DNA of 64,000 nt, taken from assembly GCA_002749285.1 (NCBI GenBank), contig PDPR01000010.1:145615-209614 (forward strand), in the 5' to 3' direction. The translations under genes were made by a program, and so were the position numbers. Below, in pieces: positions 57,484 through 64,000 of the stretch; positions within the stretch are counted from its first letter, which is position 1; each line of letters opens with the position of its first letter. The notes beneath the pieces were generated by a model. It made no database searches and was not told the origin of the DNA. It worked only from the letters and a program-made list of their open reading frames with translations. The DNA is from Maribacter sp. (lineage in GTDB: Bacteria > Bacteroidota > Bacteroidia > Flavobacteriales > Flavobacteriaceae).

Positions 57484-58620
57484 TTAAGGGTTAATAGTTA
57501 TGTTAGAACCTTCTATTTTGTAATTGAAACTATTTGTTTTTTGGAATGTGCGTAAGACCTGATCAACAGTTTCAACATCAAATCTTCCGGTAAACTTCTT
57601 GTCTCCAAGGGTTTCATCGTTATTGATGATGTTCACGTTGTAGTGCCTCTGTAATTTCCGGGCAATAGTCCCAAACCCTTCATTCCTAAAAAGCAGTGTA
57701 CCATCTATCCATGCAATATGACCCCTAACGTCAACATTACTTACCGAAATGGACTTCCCAATCTCCTTCGAAGCCATTTCATTAGGTTTTAGGACCTTAT
57801 GCAATTGAGAATCAAAGCGATTTCCCTTATCGAAAACCCCAATACTTCCTTCAATCAATACTACTTGTGTACTTTGGTCATTCGAATAGGAGGAAATATT
57901 GAATTCTGTCCCAAAAACTTCCGTGCTGATACCATTGGCCCTTACAATGAAAGGGGATTCTTTGTCCTTACCCACTTTAAAATAACCTTCGCCTTCCAAA
58001 AAGACCTCTCGGAGATGGCCTTTGATAAATTTTGTGGGGTACCTCAAACTCGATCCCGCATTTAGATATACATGGGTTTGATCGGATAGTAGTACTTGAA
58101 ATGTCTTTCCATAGGGTACTTTAAGAACATTAAAGGTAATTGCGGTACTATCTTGGTCAGAATCAACGTAATCTAAAGTATTTCCTTTTTGTCTGGCCAA
58201 AACCATACCATTTTTGCCGGCTAGATCCTTCGTTGTGGAAATATCGAGTATCTGGGTTCCCACACCCTCGACTTCCAATGTAACCTCTGTAGCCGGAAAC
58301 CCTTCAATAGGTTTTTGATTATAGTAATACACAAAATAGCCACAAGTCAATATACCAATAAATATAGCCGCATACTTGACAAATGAAAACCGATTCCTTC
58401 TTTGCAGGGCCAAAGGCTTCTTACCAAAAGCCTTGGACTCGAACAACCCTAGGTTTTTCTCCGTATCGAACACATTGCCTTTGTAGTATGTGTATAAAAA
58501 ATCCCTGAAAAAAGCCTGATTCTCTTTCTTGGAGACCCATTTTTTCAGGAAGGTCAATTCCTCCATTGAAATGGAATTTCGCAAATAACCCCTAATTAAA
58601 TTCCCAATATTCTTTTCCAC
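57484..58620 (-). CDS. FecR family anti-sigma factor
   Basis: A 378-residue membrane regulator. The cytoplasmic sigma-binding N-terminus (IRGYLRNSISMEELTFLKKW) is followed by one membrane helix at about residues 81-99 (YAAIFIGILTCGYFVYYY). The periplasmic FecR domain (VPYGKTFQVLLSDQTHVYLNAGSSLRYP, EVFLEGEGYFKV) and a C-terminal DUF4974/STN-like domain (IARKLQRHYNVNIINNDE, FTGRFDVETVDQVLRTF) complete it. The start is GTG at 58620, preceded by AGAGGTG as a possible Shine-Dalgarno site. It lies upstream of susC in the same direction and should relay its signal to the divergent sigma gene. Confidence 0.93.
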   Translation of the reverse strand: MEKNIGNLIRGYLRNSISMEELTFLKKWVSKKENQAFFRDFLYTYYKGNVFDTEKNLGLFESKAFGKKPLALQRRNRFSFVKYAAIFIGILTCGYFVYYYNQKPIEGFPATEVTLEVEGVGTQILDISTTKDLAGKNGMVLARQKGNTLDYVDSDQDSTAITFNVLKVPYGKTFQVLLSDQTHVYLNAGSSLRYPTKFIKGHLREVFLEGEGYFKVGKDKESPFIVRANGISTEVFGTEFNISSYSNDQSTQVVLIEGSIGVFDKGNRFDSQLHKVLKPNEMASKEIGKSISVSNVDVRGHIAWIDGTLLFRNEGFGTIARKLQRHYNVNIINNDETLGDKKFTGRFDVETVDQVLRTFQKTNSFNYKIEGSNITINP

Positions 58621-58705
58621 TTTTCACCTCTTGTTGATTAGATGACAATTAAAAAATGAAATACCATGCATTATTTTTGATTTTTATTTAATTTAACAGG
58701 TGCAT

Positions 58706-59266
58706 ATGGAATATGAACCTATTATTTATGATGAGGATATTCTCTTGAAAAAGCTACAAGATGGGAATAGGGAGTCTTATCGTTTTATTTTTCAAACCTA
58801 TCATAAAATTCTTTGTTTGTATGCTACCGGCCTAACCCATGACAAATCACTTGCTGAGGACATTGTACAAAATGTCTTTTTGAATTTATGGGCCAAAAGG
58901 GATTCACTGTCCGTAAGGGCCTCACTAAAAAATTACCTCTTCAAATCAGTGTACCATATTTTTGTAAATGAATTTCGAAAAAAACGAAAAGAAGAAGATA
59001 TACTTGAAAAGATCCATTATGAAACACTTCAGAAATCCATTGAGGACGAAGAGCTCTCTATAAGGAAAAGACTGGAATGGATCAATAAAGAAATTGATAT
59101 TTTACCTCCAAAGTCGAAAGAGATATTTGTGATGCACAAAAAAAGAGGACTATCCTATTTAGAGATAGCACAAATATTAGGGATTTCCGTGAATACTGTT
59201 GAAAGCCATATTGGAAGGGCATTAAAACGAATACGCAACAGAACTCCCAAGCCTTTTTTTTCCTAA
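58706..59266 (+). CDS. ECF RNA polymerase sigma factor (Bacteroidota PUL type)
   Basis: A 186-residue sigma-70 family factor with region 2 (FIFQTYHKILCLYATGLTHDKSLAEDIVQNVFLNLWAKR, about residues 28-65) and region 4 (LPPKSKEIFVMHKKRGLSYLEIAQILGISVNTVESHIGRALKRIR). There is no region 1 or 3. It should be held by the adjacent FecR and released when SusC binds ligand, then transcribe the susC row. A GTG at 58700 is an alternative start two codons upstream. Unlike most such pairs, sigma and FecR are divergent, with 80-86 bp between starts. Confidence 0.93.
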   Translation: MEYEPIIYDEDILLKKLQDGNRESYRFIFQTYHKILCLYATGLTHDKSLAEDIVQNVFLNLWAKRDSLSVRASLKNYLFKSVYHIFVNEFRKKRKEEDILEKIHYETLQKSIEDEELSIRKRLEWINKEIDILPPKSKEIFVMHKKRGLSYLEIAQILGISVNTVESHIGRALKRIRNRTPKPFFS

Positions 59267-59403
59267 TTGGTTAAAAATCAAGGAACCCTAAATGATGGTA
59301 AAATCCATAATGATGCATTTCGATCTAGGGCAAATTATTAGTCTTTAGAAAGCAACCATCTTGATTATAGGAAATAACTTAATTTCACCAATGATGGGCG
59401 TAT

Positions 59404-59751
59404 ATGTTAAAATCATCTTTTTTTCTAGTCCTATTATCCACTGGTCCAGCCTGTGAAAATGATGGTGGCACCATAGTCAATGGGGTTGGTTTTTATTGGG
59501 AACAGACCAAATGTTCCGACCCACGGAACAACACCGAAGCTGATTCAAATTCCCGTGTAACCCTATCGATTACGGAATATCTCGAAGAAAATGGTGTTTC
59601 CAATGCTGGAATAATTGATTTTGAAAACACCTTATCCGATGGGGAACTTACCTGTGATGCCTGTCATTGTCCGACTGGTATTCGCATTCTATTGGGAGTG
59701 GTGGCAAATGAAAGTGGGGGAATGGAAGAATTGGGATTTACAAAACTATAG
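59404..59751 (+). CDS. Small cysteine-rich putative lipoprotein, unknown function
   Basis: A 115-residue protein. A short hydrophobic N-terminus leads to STGPACENDGG, a plausible though imperfect lipobox. The mature part has GVGFYWEQTKCSDPRNN, a predicted helix VTLSITEYLEENGV, and the cluster TCDACHCPTGIRILLGV with four cysteines in total after the lipobox. Similar small proteins with the QTKCxDP and CxxCxCPTG pattern occur in Flavobacteriia, without known role. It lies beside the ECF sigma gene in the same direction but is separated by about 137 bp, so it may be an independent gene inside the island. Confidence 0.65.
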   Translation: MLKSSFFLVLLSTGPACENDGGTIVNGVGFYWEQTKCSDPRNNTEADSNSRVTLSITEYLEENGVSNAGIIDFENTLSDGELTCDACHCPTGIRILLGVVANESGGMEELGFTKL

Positions 59752-60025
59752 ATTGCGTAAGGAACAACCCTTGATCAAGGTCGATAGGCCTTGGGTTACA
59801 CCTTTACTAAGTATAGTGGCATAATGTGCTTAAACAACATTCCCGCACAAGTAGAAACGTTTTATTCTTGGCCAATGGAGCTAAACTTTATATTGTAAAC
59901 AAAGAAAACACAACACATTGTTATCCAGATATTTATAGTTATAATACAAAAAAAATGGTCATTCTTCAACTGATTTGACCATAGGAGACCAAGCCGCTCT
60001 TTATCCCTTTGGACCCAAATATCAA

Positions 60026-60121
60026 CACATAAAAAAGCCGACTCCTAAAAGTCGGCTTTTCACTTTGTACGGGCGGAGAGACTCGAACTCTCACACCTTG
60101 CGGCACTAGATCCTAAGTCTA
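60026..60121 (-). repeat. Direct repeat copy 2 (attachment-site-like, overlaps intact tRNA-Leu)
   Basis: 96 bp covering the tRNA-Leu terminator and the tRNA from its 3' end back to the anticodon loop. It aligns in the same orientation with 44480-44574. Confidence 0.8.
60031..60060 (-). terminator. Terminator of tRNA-Leu
   Basis: The stem AAAAGCCGACT / AGTCGGCTTTT with a CCTAAA loop is followed on the minus strand by a T-run, directly after the tRNA 3' end. Confidence 0.88.
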
Positions 60122-60149
60122 GCGTGTCTACCAATTCCACCACGCCCGC
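60068..60149 (-). tRNA. tRNA-Leu (anticodon TAG)
   Basis: An 82-nt type II tRNA. The acceptor GCGGGCG pairs with CGCCCGT (first pair G-U) and is followed by discriminator A. The D-arm is GGTGGAATTGGTAGACACGC. The anticodon stem CTAGA / TCTAG holds the loop CTTAGGA, giving anticodon TAG. The variable arm TGCCGCAAGGTG and T-loop GTTCGAGTC are canonical. CCA is not encoded. Confidence 0.95.
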
Positions 60150-60187
60150 AAAACAATAATCCCCAAACCTATTTGGTTACCGGGATG

Positions 60188-60195
60188 CAAATATA
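60188..60195 (-). promoter_or_regulatory. -7 promoter box of tRNA-Leu
   Basis: On the minus strand TATATTTG matches the Bacteroidota -7 consensus TAnnTTTG and lies 39 nt upstream of the tRNA 5' end. No clear -33 TTTG at the ideal distance was found. Confidence 0.5.
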
Positions 60196-60274
60196 AAGTA
60201 AAAAATCAATTTACGATACTCTCTCTTTAAAAAGTTCTTTTTGTAATTTTGAATATATCAACAAAGCCATATAT

Positions 60275-61663
60275 ATGCAAAACAGCAAAGATTACGTAGC
60301 ACAGAACAAAGAACGGTTTTTAACCGAACTTATCGAACTTCTCAAAATGCCTTCCATAAGTGCGGATTCGGCATTTTCACAGGATGTGGTCAATACTTCG
60401 GAAATGGTCGCGGAAGCGTTGGAAAAAGCAGGGTGCGACCATGTTGAAATATGTGAGACCGATGGCTACCCGATCGTATATGGCGAAAAAACCATCGACC
60501 CCAACCTGCCAACCGTTCTGGTCTATGGCCACTATGATGTTCAACCGCCCGACCCCGTTGAGCTTTGGGACTCCCCTCCTTTTGAACCTGTCATCAAGAA
60601 AACGGAGGAACACCCTGAAGGAGCAATCTTTGCAAGGGGCGCATGCGATGACAAGGGTCAGATGTACATGCATGTCAAGGCCTTGGAGTTTATGGTAAGG
60701 ACCGATCAACTACCCTGTAACGTTAAATTCATGATCGAAGGGGAAGAAGAGGTCGGAAGCGTCAACATTGCGACCTATGTCGCCAATAACAAGGAAAAAT
60801 TAAAAAATGATGTGATATTGATCTCCGATACTGGAATGATCGGTAGGGAACACCCTTCGATTACCACAGGCCTACGCGGACTGAGTTATGTTGAAGTAGA
60901 GGTTACAGGGCCAAACCGCGACCTGCATTCCGGTTTATACGGAGGTGCGGTCGCAAACCCAATCAATATCCTAACGAAGATGATCGCCTCACTACATGAT
61001 GGGAACAACCGTATTACCATTCCTGGGTTTTATGATAAGGTAGAGGAATTGTCCCCCGAGGAAAGAGCGGAAATGAACAAGGCCCCCTTCGATATCGATG
61101 CCTACCAGAACGCCTTGGATATTGAAAGTGTATACGGAGAAAAAGGATATACCACCAACGAACGGAATTCCATTAGACCCACCTTGGACGTTAACGGAAT
61201 ATGGGGCGGCTATACCGGGGAAGGTGCCAAGACCGTAATTCCAAGTAAGGCCCATGCCAAAATATCGATGCGTTTGGTCCCCCATCAGGAATGGGAAGAG
61301 ATCACTGAGCTTTTCGTAAAGCATTTTACCAATATCGCCCCAAAAGGCGTGAAGGTAAAAGTATCACCACATCACGGAGGCCAAGGGTACGTTACCCCTA
61401 TTGACACGATAGCCTATCGGGCAGCGGCCAAAGCCTATGAAACGACTTTCGGCACTCCCCCCATTCCACAACGCAGTGGTGGCAGTATCCCCATCGTATC
61501 ACTTTTCGAGAAGGAACTCGGCAGTAAATCCGTATTATTGGGCTTTGGGCTGGATAGCGATGCCATACATTCCCCCAATGAGCATTTTGGACTCTGGTTT
61601 TATTACAAAGGAATCGAGACCATCCCCTATTTTTACAAATATTTCACGGAAATGAACAAATAA
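60275..61663 (+). CDS. M20 family dipeptidase/metallopeptidase
   Basis: A 462-residue zinc exopeptidase. The metal and catalytic motifs are all visible: VYGHYDVQPPDPVELWDSPP (first metal ligands), FARGACDDKGQMYMHVKA (bridging Asp), FMIEGEEEVGS (general base Glu and metal Glu), and the C-terminal LGFGLDSDAIHSPNEHFGL (last metal His). The lid domain between about residues 215 and 365 gives the usual dimerisation part. It has no signal peptide, so it is cytoplasmic and completes peptide hydrolysis. It is monocistronic, just outside the right island border. Confidence 0.94.
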   Translation: MQNSKDYVAQNKERFLTELIELLKMPSISADSAFSQDVVNTSEMVAEALEKAGCDHVEICETDGYPIVYGEKTIDPNLPTVLVYGHYDVQPPDPVELWDSPPFEPVIKKTEEHPEGAIFARGACDDKGQMYMHVKALEFMVRTDQLPCNVKFMIEGEEEVGSVNIATYVANNKEKLKNDVILISDTGMIGREHPSITTGLRGLSYVEVEVTGPNRDLHSGLYGGAVANPINILTKMIASLHDGNNRITIPGFYDKVEELSPEERAEMNKAPFDIDAYQNALDIESVYGEKGYTTNERNSIRPTLDVNGIWGGYTGEGAKTVIPSKAHAKISMRLVPHQEWEEITELFVKHFTNIAPKGVKVKVSPHHGGQGYVTPIDTIAYRAAAKAYETTFGTPPIPQRSGGSIPIVSLFEKELGSKSVLLGFGLDSDAIHSPNEHFGLWFYYKGIETIPYFYKYFTEMNK

Positions 61664-61712
61664 GATCGGTAGGCAATGATCCTTGATGCCCTTTCGGGGA
61701 AAAGATAGATAA

Positions 61713-61757
61713 TGGCCCGACCCCTAAAGACCAGGTTGTCCGGGCCAGCCTATTTTT
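61713..61757 (+). terminator. Possible terminator after the dipeptidase gene
   Basis: The inverted repeat TGGCCCGAC ... GTCCGGGCCA (one bulge) is followed by GCCTATTTTTT. The loop is long (about 16 nt), so the assignment is tentative. Confidence 0.4.
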
Positions 61758-61822
61758 TACGGGCTATCAGGAAACCATTGGTCATCCTGAAATGTGGGCT
61801 ATGGGCAGAACGTGGTTCCCCT

Positions 61823-62401
61823 TTATATCTTCTTCACATATTTGGTGATAATGACGATTTGCTGCGCACCTACCTTACCTTCGATATATTCGGCATTCTC
61901 CCTGTCCAATGAGATACGCCGCACAGCGGTCCCCTGCTTGGCCACCATACTAGAGCCCTTGACCTTCAAATCCTTGATAAGGACCACACTATCCCCTTTC
62001 TTTAACACTACACCGTTCACATCCCTATGGATGATCTTTTCGGATTCATCCTGACCTTCCCCTGTGGCCTTGGCCCATGCAAGCAGTCCATCATCCAAAT
62101 ACATCATATCGAGCAGGTCCTGGGGCCATCCTTCCGATTTCAATCGGGAAAGCATTCGCCAGGCCACTACTTGTACAGGAGGGTGCTCGCTCCACATGCT
62201 GTCATTCAAACAACGCCAATGATTCGGGTCTACCGCATCCTGTCCTTCAATCTGGCCTATGCACGTTTCACAGCCCAACAAACTACCATCGACACCGGCT
62301 GTCGATACTGGGGGCACTTCATAGATCTTCAGGTTTTCCGTTGCCCCGCACAATTCACATTTTGAACCACTTCTCGCTTGTAAGTCTTCCAATAAACCCA
62401 T
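61823..62401 (-). CDS. PhnA/YjdM domain zinc-ribbon protein
   Basis: A 192-residue cytoplasmic protein. The N-terminal zinc ribbon has two CxxC pairs (GSKCELCGATENL, LGCETCIGQIEG, about residues 13-50). The middle part (HWRCLNDSMWSEHPPVQVVAWRML) is specific to the longer Bacteroidota form. The C-terminal PhnA domain is an SH3-like beta-fold (DVNGVVLKKGDSVVLIKDLKVKGS). Despite the name, family members are not phosphonate hydrolases in general and no phn genes are near. A nucleic-acid or metal-related role is possible but unproven. Confidence 0.87.
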   Translation of the reverse strand: MGLLEDLQARSGSKCELCGATENLKIYEVPPVSTAGVDGSLLGCETCIGQIEGQDAVDPNHWRCLNDSMWSEHPPVQVVAWRMLSRLKSEGWPQDLLDMMYLDDGLLAWAKATGEGQDESEKIIHRDVNGVVLKKGDSVVLIKDLKVKGSSMVAKQGTAVRRISLDRENAEYIEGKVGAQQIVIITKYVKKI

Positions 62402-62888
62402 TATATATATTTTTAAAGAACTGTAAAACTACATATAAAATATTCCCCATTGAAGAACCTTCATTTTTGAATGGCTTATTACCCTCTTTTCTATTCTAAC
62501 CAACCCGGGTTTCCGAAAAAGGAGGAGTACAATGAATCTGTGGTTTTAGGATGCGAACTTCAAAAACACCCCAAAATGCCCTAGAACAAAGCCATGGCAA
62601 TATATTGTCCGGTCGACGATTGAAGGATATTCAAGTACATGCCGTGGAATGGAATATATCATCAATTCCTTATGGCAAAGACCTACCATAACACACATAA
62701 ATGCCGTAACGGCCAACGGATCCTGTCCGTCATGGCATTTGAATTTGAAAAACCGTAAATTTGGGCAAAAATCAACAACCTCGACCCAAGGGTACGGGGT
62801 ATGCTTCCGAAAAGACTTTTATTATTTCGAGGCAGGCCCCCGGGAATCAAACCCTTTTTGGACATCGACCTGCGATTAAAGAACATTA
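62402..62888. other. Gene-free interval
   Basis: About 490 bp without a supported gene. Short open frames exist on both strands but none has recognisable content. The promoter of the downstream hydroxylase gene should lie near the end of this stretch, but no clear consensus box was found. Confidence 0.45.
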
Positions 62889-63548
62889 ATGGACATAAAG
62901 GACCCCAATATATTTTTTCCATTACTGATAGCCTTGAATATCATCGCCTATCTATTGAATATAGGTATCGGCATCTCTTGGGACAAAATCCTAAGGCACA
63001 AGACCACCGTTACAAAAAAAGAGATCTTATCCTCATTGCTCACCTTATTGATTAACATAACAATTGCCATTCCCGGGTTTCTGTTATGGACCAAGGGAAT
63101 AATCCTATTTTCTGATATGGACCTATGGTTGACCTTCATAATCCTTTTCCTGCTAATGGATTTTTTAATGTATTTCCTGCATTGGGCCTCCCATAATATA
63201 CGTTATTTAAAGAAAATCTACTTAAAACATCACGAGCATTCGGAAAGTTTCAATTGCATTAGCCTGTATTATATGTCACCTTGGGAATCCATACTCTTTG
63301 GGTTGTTATTGACCATGGTGGCAATACTACTGCCACTTAATATTTACGGGTTCATACTGTTTCTTGTCTTCAATTGGTCCTATGGGGTCATCACCCACTT
63401 GAACATCAACAGCGACAACCCTTATTTCCTTATTTTCACGACAAATTCCTTCCATAAAAACCACCATGTCTCATTTTGCAAAAACTATGGGTTTTACACC
63501 TTCATTTGGGATAGGATCTTCAATACGGAGAAAAACAACCGGATTTAG
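62889..63548 (+). CDS. Sterol desaturase/fatty acid hydroxylase family membrane protein
   Basis: A 219-residue integral membrane di-iron enzyme. Four or more hydrophobic segments frame the histidine motifs: DFLMYFLHWASHN (HxxxH), KHHEHSESFN (HxxHH-like), HLN around residue 170, and FHKNHHVSFCKNYGFYTFIWDRIFNT at the C-terminus. These histidines hold the diiron centre that hydroxylates or desaturates a lipid chain. The substrate may be a fatty acid, sterol or carotenoid-like lipid and cannot be told from the sequence. It is monocistronic. Confidence 0.88.
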   Translation: MDIKDPNIFFPLLIALNIIAYLLNIGIGISWDKILRHKTTVTKKEILSSLLTLLINITIAIPGFLLWTKGIILFSDMDLWLTFIILFLLMDFLMYFLHWASHNIRYLKKIYLKHHEHSESFNCISLYYMSPWESILFGLLLTMVAILLPLNIYGFILFLVFNWSYGVITHLNINSDNPYFLIFTTNSFHKNHHVSFCKNYGFYTFIWDRIFNTEKNNRI

Positions 63549-64000
63549 GATACGATGGTACGCCAAACCGGATTGTCGCCGACCGGCCCCATGCACCCCC
63601 AACCCTGACCGGGCATCGGCACGAACAATGCTACAACAAGAGCCAAGGCGATTTGGCACAGCGGTTTCCATAAAGTCCACAGCACAAGGCTGCCAAAGAC
63701 CTTTTTGGCAACCTATCGGCCAAAACAAGACAGTTGGTGAAAATCGGATTTCAGAACTATCGTTGATGGATTTTTACTACATTTACTTAAGGCTTCCTTG
63801 GGCCGCATCTAGCGGGCCATCAGTAAAAGTGTAAAACGGATCGCCCTTAAAACAAAAATCATGAAAAAGCACGGCTTACGTTTTTTTGACTTTACTCTTT
63901 TTAGGCACTTTCGGGAGTAGCCATGTTTTCAAAGATATAGTTGATTGAAAATGCCCCTAGAAGTATTTCATGTGTATTTTTACTGTTTGGGCTTTGCCTT
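63549..64000 (+). other. Right-end stretch without an intact gene
   Basis: About 450 bp. The first 250 bp look unusually C- and G-rich by eye and hold no supported gene. A signal-peptide-like start lies at 63861 but its frame is broken (separate entry). The window ends before another gene begins. Confidence 0.45.
63861..63948 (+). pseudogene. Possible frameshifted signal peptide of a lost exported protein
   Basis: As written, the ATG frame stops after 19 codons. Dropping one T from the seven-T run at 63881-63887 would give MKKHGLRFLTLLFLGTFGSS, a good signal peptide, which still stops after 28 codons. It may be the remnant of an exported protein gene, or chance. Confidence 0.22.

Larger units (their letters stand above)
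44480..60121. mobile_element. Candidate genomic island bounded by a tRNA-Leu gene and a displaced tRNA-Leu 3' fragment
   Basis: The block is bounded by two same-orientation copies of a sequence of about 96 bp: the 3' half of tRNA-Leu(UAG) plus its terminator. The copy at 60026-60121 belongs to the intact tRNA. The copy at 44480-44574 stops at the anticodon loop and is diverged. Everything in between is a carbohydrate/phosphate utilisation locus with its own sigma switch, while both flanks are housekeeping or envelope genes. This is the architecture left by site-specific integration into a tRNA gene. No integrase or mobility gene is visible, so it would be an old, immobilised insertion. The alternative is a partial tRNA duplication by other means. 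Confidence 0.5.

Noticed and set aside
44480..60121. Search for an integrase, transposase or conjugation gene to support mobility of the block
   Set aside because: None of the genes or larger frames in the block resembles a recombinase, so present-day mobility is not claimed.
62831..62855. T-arm-like sequence (minus strand GGGTTTGATTCCC) suggesting a second tRNA remnant
   Set aside because: The loop lacks the TTC of a T-loop and no anticodon or acceptor arm is found nearby; probably chance.

Overview
The window is a chromosomal segment of a member of the Bacteroidota, most likely a marine Flavobacteriaceae. The evidence is a SusC/SusD pair with an ECF sigma/FecR switch, promoters of the TTTG-N19-TAnnTTTG type, a lipobox-rich lipoprotein set, a DUF2723 protein, an ExbB/ExbD/ExbD cluster, and the gene order asnS-rpoN. 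There is no rRNA gene, so genus and species cannot be assigned. About 40 genes, three intact tRNA genes (Gln, Ser, Leu) and one broken tRNA copy are visible. No CRISPR array, insertion sequence or integrase gene was seen.

Layout. 0-15 kb: cation/proton antiporter, tRNA-Gln, a large DUF2723 membrane protein, a thioredoxin-like protein without its cysteines, a metallophosphoesterase, cutC, a Tat-exported glycosylasparaginase, polA, a small lipoprotein and a DUF5916 outer-membrane protein. 15-26 kb: translation and housekeeping genes on the + strand (rplM-rpsI, rpsB-tsf, pyrH-frr, an RND/MMPL exporter, asnS, rpoN and a membrane protein). 26-33 kb: an outer-membrane barrel, the exbB-exbD-exbD energising complex, tRNA-Ser, tatD-ansA and a retropepsin-like protein. 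32-44 kb: sucAB (2-oxoglutarate dehydrogenase E1/E2), a small barrel, galE, a DegT aminotransferase, waaA, a 42-residue membrane peptide and a DUF255 thioredoxin-domain lipoprotein.

44.5-60.1 kb is an accessory block. An intact tRNA-Leu(UAG) lies at 60.1 kb. A diverged copy of only its 3' half plus its terminator lies at 44.5 kb in the same orientation. This is the usual footprint of an element integrated at a tRNA gene. Between the two lies a polysaccharide/glycan utilisation locus: an ECF sigma factor, a FecR anti-sigma factor, an STN-domain SusC transducer, SusD, a phosphodiesterase-alkaline phosphatase fusion, a GH92 alpha-mannosidase with a PA14 domain, a remnant of a GH125 alpha-mannosidase, and a secreted metallophosphoesterase with a matching PA14 domain. 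Two mannosidase families together with at least three phosphate-ester hydrolase domains suggest a phosphorylated alpha-mannose glycan (phosphomannan, or a glycosyl-phospholipid head group) as the target. That substrate is an inference. This locus is the best candidate for a little-described system in the window.

60-64 kb: an M20 dipeptidase, a PhnA-domain protein, a sterol-desaturase/fatty-acid-hydroxylase family membrane protein, then about 450 bp of apparently decayed sequence.
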